A stretch of 11,779 nucleotides of DNA from Pyrinomonadaceae bacterium (lineage in GTDB: Bacteria > Acidobacteriota > Blastocatellia > Pyrinomonadales > Pyrinomonadaceae): contig JAGOWF010000063.1 in the NCBI GenBank assembly GCA_018060305.1, positions 1-11,779 on the forward strand, read 5' to 3'. The first letter of the stretch is position 1. The number at the start of each line of letters is the position of its first letter. The position numbers were made by a program, and so were the translations under genes. Of this stretch, positions 1 to 7,620 are shown in pieces. The notes under the pieces are model-generated. The model saw nothing but the letters and a program-made list of their open reading frames with translations, was not told where the DNA came from and searched no databases.

Positions 1-523
1 GATCATCAAAATTCATAAAGGGCTCGCCCGCCCCCATGCCGACCAGATTGGTGCCGTACGGCGTCTCGGACCCGACGCCGTAAACGTCATTCAGCACAAT
101 AATTATCTGCTCGACGATCTCGCCGGCAGTCAGGTTGCGCAGCAGGCCCAGCTTTGCTGTCAGGCAAAAATCGCATTTGAGCGGACAGCCCGATTGCGAC
201 GAAAAGCAGATCGTATCTCGACCCTCCGTTGGAATGAAAACAGTTTCAACTGGCCTCCCGTCGATTGTTTTCATCAAATAGCGTCGTGTCCCGTCGGTCG
301 AGACGTATCGCGATTCAACGCTTAAGCGAGCAATATCAGCGACTCCCGCGAGTTTCTCGCGAAATTTCTTTGGCAGATCGCTCATTTCATCAAACGAGCG
401 AAGCCGTCGCTGATGCACCGCCTTAAAAATCTGGGTTGAGCGGTATCTTGGTTCGACTAGCGAGAGGACAAACTCCTCTAACTCGCCGCGATCCAGGCCC
501 GTAATGTGTATTTTCTCGCCCAC
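1..523 (-). CDS. rlmN: Dual-specificity 23S rRNA/tRNA adenine-C2 methyltransferase RlmN, N-terminal part (truncated by window edge)
   Basis: Reading the minus strand from a GTG at 523-521 gives 174 open codons that run off the left end. The signature is a radical-SAM cluster motif CPLKCDFC at residues 113-120 (three Cys binding the 4Fe-4S cluster), preceded by FSSQSG and followed by GAGEPFMN at 164-171, the SAM-binding GEP motif. RlmN enzymes methylate C2 of A2503 in 23S rRNA and A37 in some tRNAs, using a second conserved Cys in the C-terminal half, which lies outside the window. The N-terminal helical domain (about residues 1-100) has the usual RlmN pattern around 'YRSTQIFKAVHQ'. A stop codon lies two codons upstream of the GTG, so no earlier start is possible; no convincing ribosome-binding site is seen. 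The motif reads GAGEP where many family members have GMGEP. Cfr-type paralogues share the motifs, but a housekeeping RlmN is more likely. It diverges from the nuclease gene across a 65-nt gap. Confidence 0.92.
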   Translation of the reverse strand, partial: MGEKIHITGLDRGELEEFVLSLVEPRYRSTQIFKAVHQRRLRSFDEMSDLPKKFREKLAGVADIARLSVESRYVSTDGTRRYLMKTIDGRPVETVFIPTEGRDTICFSSQSGCPLKCDFCLTAKLGLLRNLTAGEIVEQIIIVLNDVYGVGSETPYGTNLVGMGAGEPFMNFDD

Positions 524-588
524 GATCTACAGTTTAACGTATCGCGCAGCGTTAGGCTTAGGCGCTTTCTGCTAGACTTTCAGCCAGA

Positions 589-1419
589 ATGCAGAGGGCG
601 ACCATTGGGATTCTTTTGTTGACGCTCGCGACGGCCTGCGGACTCGTCGATGAACGGCGTCATGGTGACGCGTCGCCGCCGCGACCTACGACTGCCGCCG
701 ATACTCACTTGCCGTTTGGCAACCCGTCAAATGCGACTGCTGACCCCGCCAACATGGATAATTTCCTTATGAACCACGGTGATCTCACGCTCTCCTATAA
801 CAACTCGCGCGGAGCGCTCAACTGGATCGCATGGCGAACGACCGTAGCCGACCTCGGAAAACGCCGCGAGCGACCGCTCTTCAAGCCGGATATGTCCCTA
901 CCGCCGAACTTCCGCCGCATTCAGTATTACGATTACGCGGGCAGCGGTTATGACCGGGGCCACATGGTGCCGGCAGCCGATCGTTTTGCCGACGAACGCA
1001 AGATGGCGGACACCTTCCTAATGACAAATATCGTTCCGCAGGCTCCTGACCTCAATCAATATCCGTGGAACAAGCTCGAATCCTACATCCGCGGAACGGT
1101 CCGCCGTCGGAAGGACGCCTATGTGATCGCGGGTGTTTATGGAGAAAAAGGCAGTATTCGCGGCCGCATCACCATTCCGACAAACCTATGGAAGGTCATC
1201 GTTCTTCTGCGTCCCGGCAGTAACGAGATCACCGCCGCTACGCGCGTCATCGCTGTAGATATGCCGAATGAAAACGGTATAGCGGACATCCGCTGGCAAA
1301 ACTACATTACGACTGTCCGCAATATTGAACAGCGAACAGGCTACGATCTGTTGAGTGATCTTTCAAAGGATCTGCAGGACGCAATCGAGACGCGCACTTT
1401 CCAGACGCCGGCTTACTAA
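589..1419 (+). CDS. Exported DNA/RNA non-specific endonuclease (NUC1/Serratia nuclease family), probable lipoprotein
   Basis: This 276-residue protein is a sugar-non-specific nuclease of the beta-beta-alpha-metal (His-Me finger) family. The diagnostic YDRGHMVPAADR block lies at 121-132, with H125 as the predicted general base. TNIVPQAPDLNQYPWNKLE at 146-164 supplies the Mg-binding Asn (N156, in DLNQ), supporting N147, and E164; the spacing matches Serratia marcescens nuclease (H89, N119, E127). The N-terminus has a basic start, a hydrophobic core and LATAC with Cys17, a plausible but non-ideal lipobox, followed by a low-complexity linker to about residue 55. It therefore probably acts outside the cytoplasm, in nutrient scavenging or extracellular DNA turnover; a toxin role is possible, but no immunity gene is adjacent. 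The ATG is supported by the signal peptide although no Shine-Dalgarno precedes it. The gene converges on ychF with 28 nt between the stops. Confidence 0.93.
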   Translation: MQRATIGILLLTLATACGLVDERRHGDASPPRPTTAADTHLPFGNPSNATADPANMDNFLMNHGDLTLSYNNSRGALNWIAWRTTVADLGKRRERPLFKPDMSLPPNFRRIQYYDYAGSGYDRGHMVPAADRFADERKMADTFLMTNIVPQAPDLNQYPWNKLESYIRGTVRRRKDAYVIAGVYGEKGSIRGRITIPTNLWKVIVLLRPGSNEITAATRVIAVDMPNENGIADIRWQNYITTVRNIEQRTGYDLLSDLSKDLQDAIETRTFQTPAY

Positions 1420-1447
1420 AGAAAATGGGCCTCGATCACGATCAGCC

Positions 1448-2548
1448 CTATACGTTGAACCGAAAATCGACCACGTCGCCGTCCTGCATCACGTATTCCT
1501 TGCCTTCAAGGCGGGCAAGGCCCTTATCGGCGGCAGCTTTGCGGCTGCCGCAGGCGACGAGGTCGTTGTAAGAGACGATCTCGGCACGGATAAAGCCGCG
1601 TTCGATATCCGTGTGTATCTCTCCGGCAGCCTGCGGTGCCTTTGTCCCGATCGGGATCGTCCAGGCGCGCACTTCCTTCTCGCCTGCCGTTAAGAAGCTC
1701 ATCAGGCCGAGCATATGGTAAGCGGCTTTGATGAGTTCATCTACGCCGGATGACGCGAGCCCGAGGTCTTTCAGGTACTCGGTCCGGTCTTCCGGCGGTA
1801 GAGCGACAAGCTCGGCCTCGAGTCTGGCACAGATGATAACGACATCGGAGTTTTCCTTTGCCGCATACTCTTTGACTGCAGTGACATGCGGATTGCCGTC
1901 CGGGTCGGCGAGCGATGCTTCATCAACATTGGCGGCGTAAACGGTTGGTTTTGTGGTGAGAAAGAACCACGGCCTAACGATCGCCCTTTCATCATCATTG
2001 AGTAAGGCCGCTCGCGCGGGGCGGCCTTCTTCGAGAACCGGCTGAATCTTGTCGAGGATTTCAAGCTCGCGTTTAGCATCCTTATCGCCGGCCTTAGCAG
2101 CGCGCATGGCCTTGTCGCGGCGTTTTTCCGCAGATGCGAGATCGGCGAGGGCAAGCTCGATCTGGATCGTCTCGATATCGCGGATCGGATCGACGCTTCC
2201 CTCGACATGGATGATGTTCTCGTCCTCGAAGCACCGAACGACCTGAATGACGGCGTGTGTCTCACGGATGTTTGCGAGGAACTGATTGCCGAGGCCCTCG
2301 CCTTTTGAAGCACCTCGCACGAGGCCTGCGATATCGAGGAATTCGACCGTCGCGGGCACTTGCTTTTGCGCGTTATGAAGCTTTTCGAGCATAGCCAGGC
2401 GTTCGTCGGGGACAGCAACGACACCTACATTGGGCTCTATCGTGGCGAACGGATAATTTGCCGCCAACGCCGTCTCCTGAGCGGTCAGGGCATTGAAGAG
2501 TGTCGATTTTCCGACGTTGGGCAGGCCAACGATACCGGCTTGAAGCAT
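1448..2548 (-). CDS. ychF: Redox-regulated ATPase YchF (OLA1 subfamily of Obg-like P-loop NTPases)
   Basis: The product has 366 residues against about 363 in Escherichia coli, so it is full length. The Walker A/G1 loop GLPNVGKST is at 8-16, the G3 region DIAGLVRGAS at 72-81 and a G4 variant NVDE at 207-210 in place of NKxD; that change underlies the ATP preference of this family. As in other YchF/HAS-NTPases, a hydrophobic residue replaces the catalytic Gln after the G3 glycine. A helical insertion spans about 125-185, and a TGS domain (about 282-366) ends in the typical QDGDVVDFRFNV. YchF binds ribosomes and affects translation and the oxidative-stress response; it is nearly universal in bacteria. 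The 102-residue gene lies 78 nt upstream on the same strand. A weak promoter-like pair (TTTCAC, 18 nt, TAGTAT on the minus strand, 2614-2585) lies in that gap, so ychF may have its own promoter. No Shine-Dalgarno is obvious. Confidence 0.98.
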   Translation of the reverse strand: MLQAGIVGLPNVGKSTLFNALTAQETALAANYPFATIEPNVGVVAVPDERLAMLEKLHNAQKQVPATVEFLDIAGLVRGASKGEGLGNQFLANIRETHAVIQVVRCFEDENIIHVEGSVDPIRDIETIQIELALADLASAEKRRDKAMRAAKAGDKDAKRELEILDKIQPVLEEGRPARAALLNDDERAIVRPWFFLTTKPTVYAANVDEASLADPDGNPHVTAVKEYAAKENSDVVIICARLEAELVALPPEDRTEYLKDLGLASSGVDELIKAAYHMLGLMSFLTAGEKEVRAWTIPIGTKAPQAAGEIHTDIERGFIRAEIVSYNDLVACGSRKAAADKGLARLEGKEYVMQDGDVVDFRFNV

Positions 2549-2626
2549 AAGGTTGTCGATCGGCCCGTAAGGCCAAAAGACCTAATACTACAGAGAAAAA
2601 GTGGAAAAGTGAAAGGCGAGCGTAGC

Positions 2627-2935
2627 CTATCGGCGTGCGTAATACATACCGATGTTCTTTAGACGGCCTGCATTCGTCTCGTTGAGCCAGACGAACTCGC
2701 GTTGTGCCGCAGGGACGATCTCGTGTTCCGACAGCTTGCCTGCCATTTCGTCCTCGGCGAGTGCGTAGATGCGGCTCTCGGCACGGTGAACGATCATCGT
2801 AAGCTCATCGATCTCGCCGTCAGTCAACTCCGGATAGGTGAGACGAATACGGTCATGGATGGGCTGGCGAAAATTCTCGCCCCACTCTGTCGCTAGTTCG
2901 AGTGCCTTGTTGAGCAGTTCTTCGTCAAATGGCAT
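2627..2935 (-). CDS. Small soluble protein of unknown function (102 aa)
   Basis: I do not recognise this family. The 102-residue product starts MPFDEELLNKALELATEWG and ends IGMYYARR. It is acidic in its first three quarters, contains no Cys, signal peptide or membrane segment, and looks predominantly alpha-helical with charged amphipathic stretches. It is credible as a gene because an in-frame ATG is preceded by a GAGGA Shine-Dalgarno-like sequence about 9 nt upstream, and a TATAGT -10-like hexamer lies at 2959-2964 on the minus strand. It also fills the space between ychF and the divergent membrane-protein gene with no competing frame of better quality. Its codon usage resembles its neighbours. 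The proximity to ychF (78 nt, same strand) allows co-transcription but gives no functional assignment. Confidence 0.72.
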   Translation of the reverse strand: MPFDEELLNKALELATEWGENFRQPIHDRIRLTYPELTDGEIDELTMIVHRAESRIYALAEDEMAGKLSEHEIVPAAQREFVWLNETNAGRLKNIGMYYARR

Positions 2936-3044
2936 GTGCCTTCGTCCTCGAGACCGACACTATAACACACGCTGTTGATATCAGCGTTAATTGCGTTTTT
3001 TCGGCAAATTAAAGTAAGTTATCTAATAGTCCCGCTTGCTTATT

Positions 3045-5030
3045 ATGCTGGTATCTCTGCTGCTCCTTTTGCTGATCGCGTCGGCGGGAATGATGCTGAC
3101 GTATGTAATAACAGACGACGAGCCTTTGCTCTGGCGTTTGGCGGCAGGCTGTGTCGCCGGTTCGGCCGTTTTTGGTATCGCAGCGTTTGTTATTTCTTAT
3201 GCGATCGGATTCAGCGCGGCGTCGGTGGTCATCGCTCTGGCTGCGACTGCGGCCCTGTTTGGCCTCATCAAATATCAAGATACGGCAAAGAGGTTTAAGC
3301 GGGATCGCGACCGGGCCAAAGGAAGACTCGACGGTGCAAACATAAGGAAAGCTCTTGGTTTCATCTATTACGCCTTCTTTTTCCTGCTCTTTTGGTTCTT
3401 TTTTGGTCAAACGGTCTATCAGACGAGTGAAGGCATCTTCACCGGCGGCTCACAAAACCTCGGTGACCTGCCGTATCACATCGGCGCGATCCTCGGCTTT
3501 AGCGAGGGGGCGAAATTCCCGCCCGACAACCCAATCTGGGCCGGAGCAAAATACGCCTATCCGTTCATCACCGACTTTGTCTCGGCTTGCTTCGTAAAGC
3601 TCGGCGTCAGCTACCGCGACGCCATTGTCACGCAAAATGTCCTGTGGACATTCTCGCTCTTTGTCCTGCTCGAGAGGTTCGTCGCCCGCGTAACCGCGAA
3701 CAAGCTGGCGGGACGTATCGCTCCTGCCCTGCTATTCCTGAGCGGCGGCCTCGGGTTCCTGTGGTTCCTTGGCGATGTTGACACATCTGGCAAGGGCATC
3801 ATCAGCATTTTGTCATCCCTGCCGCGCGACTATACGATCGGCGAACAGTTTCGCTGGGGCAATTCCATGGTCGTGCTGTTTATCACGCAGCGGAGTATGC
3901 TGCTCGGCCTGCCGCTGGTGGTTCTGGTCCTCGGCTCGCTGTGGCGGATATTCACAAGTGAAGATGTGAAAGAAGGGAAGAGTGGCAAGTTCTCGTTCGC
4001 GAACTTTCCTTTTCCCATCTTTGTCGTGGGGCTGCTTGCCGGAACGCTGCCGTTGATACACCTGCACAGCCTGGCGGTGCTATTTATCGTTACGGCATTC
4101 TTGTTCATTCTACGTCCTTCTCGCTGGATGGAATGGATTACCTTTGGCGTGGGCGTCGCAGTTGTTGCTGTCCCGCTGTTGGCGTGGACGATGACCGGCA
4201 GCGCGAGCGACACGACGAGCTTTTTTGGCTGGGAATTTGGCTGGGACAAGCGAACCGACAATTTCTTCTGGTTCTGGTTCAAGAATACGAGCCTGACGAT
4301 TCCGTTGTTATTTACCGGTTTAGCATTATGGTACTGGAGCAACCGCCCGACCGCGACACTAGAGCAAAACACAAAAAAGAAGAACGCCGCCGTCCAAATC
4401 AATCCGATTCCGCTGCTCCTCTTTTACATTCCGTTCGCGTTCCTTTTTATTCTCGGCAACGTGGCAAAGCTCGCGCCGTGGGTTTGGGACAATATCAAGA
4501 TACTGGTCTATTGGCACATCGGCTCGATCATCTTTATCTCGTTTGCGATCGCGTGGTTGTGGCAAAAGAACACTCTGACAAAGATCGCCGCAGCCCTGTT
4601 GCTGTTCTCGCTGACCTTCGCGGGTTCACTGGACGTCTGGCGGACAGCGTCGGGCACTGTGAAGACAAGGGTCTTTGAGCCCGACGCCGTTCGGATCGCT
4701 GACCAGATAAGGCAAAAGACGGACAAAACTTCCCTGTTCCTGAACGCACCGATCTATAACACGCCGATCGTGCTCACAGGGCGACAATCGCTTATGCGTT
4801 ATACAGGACACCTCTTCTCGCATGGCATTAACGCTTTCGCCCGCGAGGCTGATGTCAAACGCATCTATGAGGGTGGTGGAGTAGCCGAGATGCTGCTGCG
4901 GCAATACAATATTGATTATGTCCTCGTTTCGCCTGAGGAAAAGAACACACTCAAGGCAAACGAGGAATTCTTCAAAAAATACCCGCTTGTGGCCGAGGCT
5001 GGCCAGTATCGGGTGTATAAGGTCAAATGA
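3045..5030 (+). CDS. Polytopic membrane protein, probable GT-C-fold glycosyltransferase
   Basis: From the ATG at 3045 the protein has 661 residues; a TTG at 3036 would add three, and neither start has a clear ribosome-binding site. I count roughly 13-14 hydrophobic segments over the first ~555 residues, then a soluble C-terminal domain of about 100 residues ending IDYVLVSPEEK...YPLVAEAGQYRVYKVK. The first large extracytoplasmic loop, after about the fourth helix, contains NLGDLPYHIG (about 138-147) and a downstream YAYPFITDF. An acidic motif in this loop, here D-L-P-Y-H, is the usual catalytic or metal-binding signature of GT-C enzymes using polyprenyl-phosphate sugars. The C-terminal part (GRQSLMRYTGHLFSHG, then READVKRIYEGG) resembles the tail of bacterial GT-C-like proteins. 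Exact donor and acceptor cannot be read from sequence. The stop overlaps the start of the Agl23-like gene by 4 nt, indicating translational coupling and a shared pathway. A non-enzymatic membrane protein remains possible. Confidence 0.75.
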   Translation: MLVSLLLLLLIASAGMMLTYVITDDEPLLWRLAAGCVAGSAVFGIAAFVISYAIGFSAASVVIALAATAALFGLIKYQDTAKRFKRDRDRAKGRLDGANIRKALGFIYYAFFFLLFWFFFGQTVYQTSEGIFTGGSQNLGDLPYHIGAILGFSEGAKFPPDNPIWAGAKYAYPFITDFVSACFVKLGVSYRDAIVTQNVLWTFSLFVLLERFVARVTANKLAGRIAPALLFLSGGLGFLWFLGDVDTSGKGIISILSSLPRDYTIGEQFRWGNSMVVLFITQRSMLLGLPLVVLVLGSLWRIFTSEDVKEGKSGKFSFANFPFPIFVVGLLAGTLPLIHLHSLAVLFIVTAFLFILRPSRWMEWITFGVGVAVVAVPLLAWTMTGSASDTTSFFGWEFGWDKRTDNFFWFWFKNTSLTIPLLFTGLALWYWSNRPTATLEQNTKKKNAAVQINPIPLLLFYIPFAFLFILGNVAKLAPWVWDNIKILVYWHIGSIIFISFAIAWLWQKNTLTKIAAALLLFSLTFAGSLDVWRTASGTVKTRVFEPDAVRIADQIRQKTDKTSLFLNAPIYNTPIVLTGRQSLMRYTGHLFSHGINAFAREADVKRIYEGGGVAEMLLRQYNIDYVLVSPEEKNTLKANEEFFKKYPLVAEAGQYRVYKVK

Positions 5031-7135
5031 GCAAGAAAAAGAAAGGCAAAAAGCCGTCCGGACAGCCGCGCGTAGCCGCGGCAGCGCAATCCCCGCAGGC
5101 TGTCACCCCGCAGCCAAAACCAAAACGGCAGCCCACGGCTTCTCGATCCGTCGATGAATGGCTGACAGACCAGCATTGGTTCGTCGCGGCCGGGGTGATC
5201 ACACTTATTTCGATCTTCCTGCGATTCTGGCAACTCAGTCTCAAGCCTTTCCACCACGACGAAGGCGTGAACGGCTTCTTCCTGCGAACGCTATTTCTGG
5301 ACGGCACTTATCGCTACGATCCGACGAATTATCACGGCCCGACGCTGTATTTTATTTCGCTGGCATTTGCCAAGGTCTTTGGCCTTGAAACGATACCCGT
5401 CCGTGCGAGCATGGCCATCTTTGGCGTGCTTATGGTCTTGCTTGCCTTCTTTCTCAAACGCTATATCGGCCGTGTCGGCAGCCTGATGGCCGCCCTCTTC
5501 CTGGCCATTTCGCCGGGAATGGTCTTTATCTCGCGGTATTTCATTCACGAGATCTTCTTTGTGTTTCTCGGCATCGCGCTGGCGGTCGCGGTAGTTTATT
5601 TTGTCGAAAAACAACGGGCCGGCATTTACGCCATCGCATGGACAGCTCTGATTCTACTCGTCTGCTATGCGCCCTCAACCGTCAAGCTGTCAACCTTTCT
5701 TGGCGGTGACAGTTCTGCGACCCTGTGGGGCTTTGGAATTCTTTTCTTTGTCGTCGAGGCTTTCCTGACCTATCTCGTGATCAGATGGCTGTTGAACTGG
5801 GACAATGGGCGGCCGATCTACATGATCCTGGCGTCAGCATCGGTAGCGATGTTCTTCGCGACAAAGGAGACGGCCTTTATCACACTCGGCACAATGCTGA
5901 TCGCGTGCGTCAGCGTTTGGATCTGGCGGCGAATAATGCCCGACGCTACGCTGGACAGGAACCGATTCAATCTCGCTCTCGCCGTAACGGGCCTCGCGGT
6001 TATCTTTCTGTTCCTTTCAGGAATGTTCGGTGATGCGTATAAATGGCTGTTTGACGCCTTTATGCCGACAGGCCGCCCGCCGGAGACGTTACTTTTTGTC
6101 GGTATCGTTGGTATGATCGCGGCCGCCGTCGCTGCGTGGCTGCTGTTCCTCTTTGCACAACGGCGCTCGAATGAATCGGATATCAACGAGCCGGTTGCTC
6201 TGACATGGGCCAATTTCCGCACAGCTCTTGGCGACAACCGAAACGCGATAATGATCGCCGCCGCAATCGTCATAACATTCGTCTATCTCTGCCTGCTGTT
6301 CTTTACATCCTTCTTTACCTATGCCGAGGGCTGGAAAAAGGCGTTTGAGGCGTACGCGATCTGGACCAAAACTGGCAGCCGCGACCATACGATGCACGGC
6401 TGGACTGGCTACATCAAATGGGGAATGAAGATCGAATCGGCGATCGTGATTCTGTCGCTTCTCGGAGCCCTTGTCGCGTGGGTAAAGGCAAAGCACCGGT
6501 TTGCGATCTTCGCGGGATTCTGGAGCTTTGGCCTGTTTGCGGCCTACACGATCATTCCCTACAAGACGCCTTGGCTGGCCCTCAGCTTCCTGCTGCCGAT
6601 GTGCCTGTCGGCGGGCTACGGGCTTAATGAACTGATCGGATCGCGAGACAACCGGCTACGGTTTCTCGGCGCGGTTCTCGGTATCATCTCGGTTGGGGTC
6701 TTGGGCTACCAGACGTATCAGCTAAATTTCGTCAAGTACGACAACGACGAGATGCCATATGTCTATGCCCACACGCGTCGTGAGTTTCTCGATCTGATCC
6801 GAGAGATCGAACGCTACGCCGACAAGAGCGGCAAGGGCAAGGACGCCCAGATCGAGATCGTCTCGCCCGACTACTGGCCGATGACCTGGTATGTCAAAGA
6901 CTATGGCAAGGCCTATTTCCAGGGCCGCCCGGTCGATGCCAGTACCGCTGAGATGATCGTGGCGAAGAAGGGCGATCAGGACACGATCGTCGCCCAAAAG
7001 TATTCCGGCCACTATAAGTTTGCCGGCGTATATCCACTGCGGCCCGGTGTCGATCTGATGCTGCTTGTGAGAAACGATCTCGCCGAGCCCGGAGCGCTCG
7101 ACCTGTCCAAAATACCGGAATACAAGAAGCCCTAA
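5027..7135 (+). CDS. Agl23-type (TIGR03663 family) membrane protein, putative GT-C glycosyltransferase / flippase-associated protein
   Basis: This 702-residue protein begins with a Lys-rich, Pro/Ala/Gln-rich cytoplasmic tail (residues 1-45). About 14 hydrophobic segments follow, then a soluble tail from about 560. Family hallmarks are the first-loop motif FHHDEG (75-80) followed by YRYDPTNYHGPTLY (95-108), the PYKTPW motif (511-516) inside a late helix pair, and DYWPMTWYVKDY near 615-626. These match my knowledge of the TIGR03663 family, named for association with the archaeal Agl glycosylation flippase system and widespread in bacteria; biochemical function in bacteria is not established. 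The HHDE motif suggests a GT-C-like active site facing the extracytoplasmic side. Its ATG lies inside the preceding gene (ATGA overlap) with a weak AAGG 4 nt upstream, so translation is probably coupled. The 3' end overlaps the inferred ancestral stop of the convergent small membrane protein by 3 nt. Confidence 0.85.
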   Translation: MSKKKKGKKPSGQPRVAAAAQSPQAVTPQPKPKRQPTASRSVDEWLTDQHWFVAAGVITLISIFLRFWQLSLKPFHHDEGVNGFFLRTLFLDGTYRYDPTNYHGPTLYFISLAFAKVFGLETIPVRASMAIFGVLMVLLAFFLKRYIGRVGSLMAALFLAISPGMVFISRYFIHEIFFVFLGIALAVAVVYFVEKQRAGIYAIAWTALILLVCYAPSTVKLSTFLGGDSSATLWGFGILFFVVEAFLTYLVIRWLLNWDNGRPIYMILASASVAMFFATKETAFITLGTMLIACVSVWIWRRIMPDATLDRNRFNLALAVTGLAVIFLFLSGMFGDAYKWLFDAFMPTGRPPETLLFVGIVGMIAAAVAAWLLFLFAQRRSNESDINEPVALTWANFRTALGDNRNAIMIAAAIVITFVYLCLLFFTSFFTYAEGWKKAFEAYAIWTKTGSRDHTMHGWTGYIKWGMKIESAIVILSLLGALVAWVKAKHRFAIFAGFWSFGLFAAYTIIPYKTPWLALSFLLPMCLSAGYGLNELIGSRDNRLRFLGAVLGIISVGVLGYQTYQLNFVKYDNDEMPYVYAHTRREFLDLIREIERYADKSGKGKDAQIEIVSPDYWPMTWYVKDYGKAYFQGRPVDASTAEMIVAKKGDQDTIVAQKYSGHYKFAGVYPLRPGVDLMLLVRNDLAEPGALDLSKIPEYKKP

Positions 7136-7484
7136 GAAGCGAACATTCCCACGGCAACCAGCCCAAGGCGACGACTACGTGCAGAACGTCATCGGTCTTT
7201 TTCCATTTGAATAGTTTATGCGGAAATAGCCCGCCCCAGCTCGCTGCCGCCTGATAAAGATCGACCAGCCCAAACCCTATATTGAATGCCCGAATAGGAT
7301 AAGATCTAGCCGTCAGGAGCACGACAACACCAATGACGCCAAACGCGATGTGGAATAGATTGTAGGCAGGAGCACCGCTGGTCAGGCTTTTGTTTTCGGG
7401 GATGACAAAGCCGAAAATGCCTACAATAACCAGCAATGGGGCAAGAGCCATAAGGACGATGAAGTTCCATTCCATATGGGACAT
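7132..7484 (-). CDS. Small four-helix membrane protein (DUF4383-like) with an apparent 3' frameshift
   Basis: The minus-strand frame from ATG 7484 encodes MSHMEWNFIVLMALAPLLV and three further hydrophobic segments, with NLFHIAFGVIGVV at about 42-54 and GLVDLYQAAASWGG at 72-85. The pattern resembles DUF4383-type four-helix proteins (NLFH/NLxH plus a glycine-rich later helix); no function is known. At about residue 108 the frame shifts. As written it reads ALGWLPWECS and runs on to 6894, giving 196 residues whose last ~88 are antisense to the Agl23-like gene. Restoring one G:C near 7160-7162 gives LGLVAVGMFAS followed by TAG at 7134-7132, a 117-residue protein with a normal fourth helix. I therefore annotate the ancestral extent; the literal open frame is 6894-7484. 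Either a sequencing/assembly error or a recent mutation explains it. A near-consensus TATAAT on the minus strand (7539-7534) lies about 50 nt upstream. Confidence 0.62.
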
Positions 7485-7502
7485 TATCGGCGAGCGATCA
7501 GG

Positions 7503-7542
7503 TTGACCGAAACCCTTGTCCGGTCAATCGCGTATTATACGC
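7503..7542. promoter_or_regulatory. Divergent promoter/operator candidate with two dyads
   Basis: This spacer separates the divergent DUF4383-like and NTF2-like genes. TTGACCG (7503-7509) and CGGTCAA (7521-7527) form a perfect 7-bp inverted repeat with an 11-nt spacer. Next to it, GCGTATTATACGC (7530-7542) is a palindrome with 6-bp arms around a central T. It gives a perfect TATAAT on the minus strand and TATTAT on the plus strand, so it may serve as the -10 element for both genes. No good -35 was found at 16-18 nt for either direction. The first dyad would lie in the leader RNA of the minus-strand gene or act as a repressor site. The role is inferred only. Confidence 0.35.
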
Positions 7543-7620
7543 ACAATGGTATCCCAAATATCTACAAATACTGTAAAGACGGGCCGCGGCGACGTTGCCT
7601 TGTTAACCGCGGAAAAAAAC

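Noticed and set aside
573..578. TAGACT as a -10 element giving a nearly leaderless nuclease mRNA
   Set aside because: Only a partial match with no -35 at a suitable distance; the absence of a Shine-Dalgarno is not enough evidence.
1427..1447. Short dyad (GGGC, inner GATC pair, GCCC) between the nuclease and ychF stops as a bidirectional terminator
   Set aside because: The stem is interrupted and has no T-run on either side.
2970..2986. CGCTG/CAGCG inverted repeat in the divergent spacer before the membrane-protein gene
   Set aside because: Five-bp arms with a 7-nt loop are expected by chance; no promoter alignment supports an operator.
2975..3298. Plus-strand 107-codon frame beginning upstream of the GT-C-like gene
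   Set aside because: It overlaps the start of the strongly supported membrane-protein gene in another frame and turns Arg/Cys-rich, as a shadow frame does.
6894..7131. C-terminal half of the 196-codon minus-strand frame as genuine protein
   Set aside because: It is antisense to the well-supported Agl23-like gene, is Arg/Ser/Cys-rich and unlike the hydrophobic N-terminal part, and disappears when one base is restored.
7546..7620. Longer N-terminus for the NTF2-like protein from the ATG at 7546
   Set aside because: The extra 25 residues are polar and would bury a textbook signal peptide starting at 7621.
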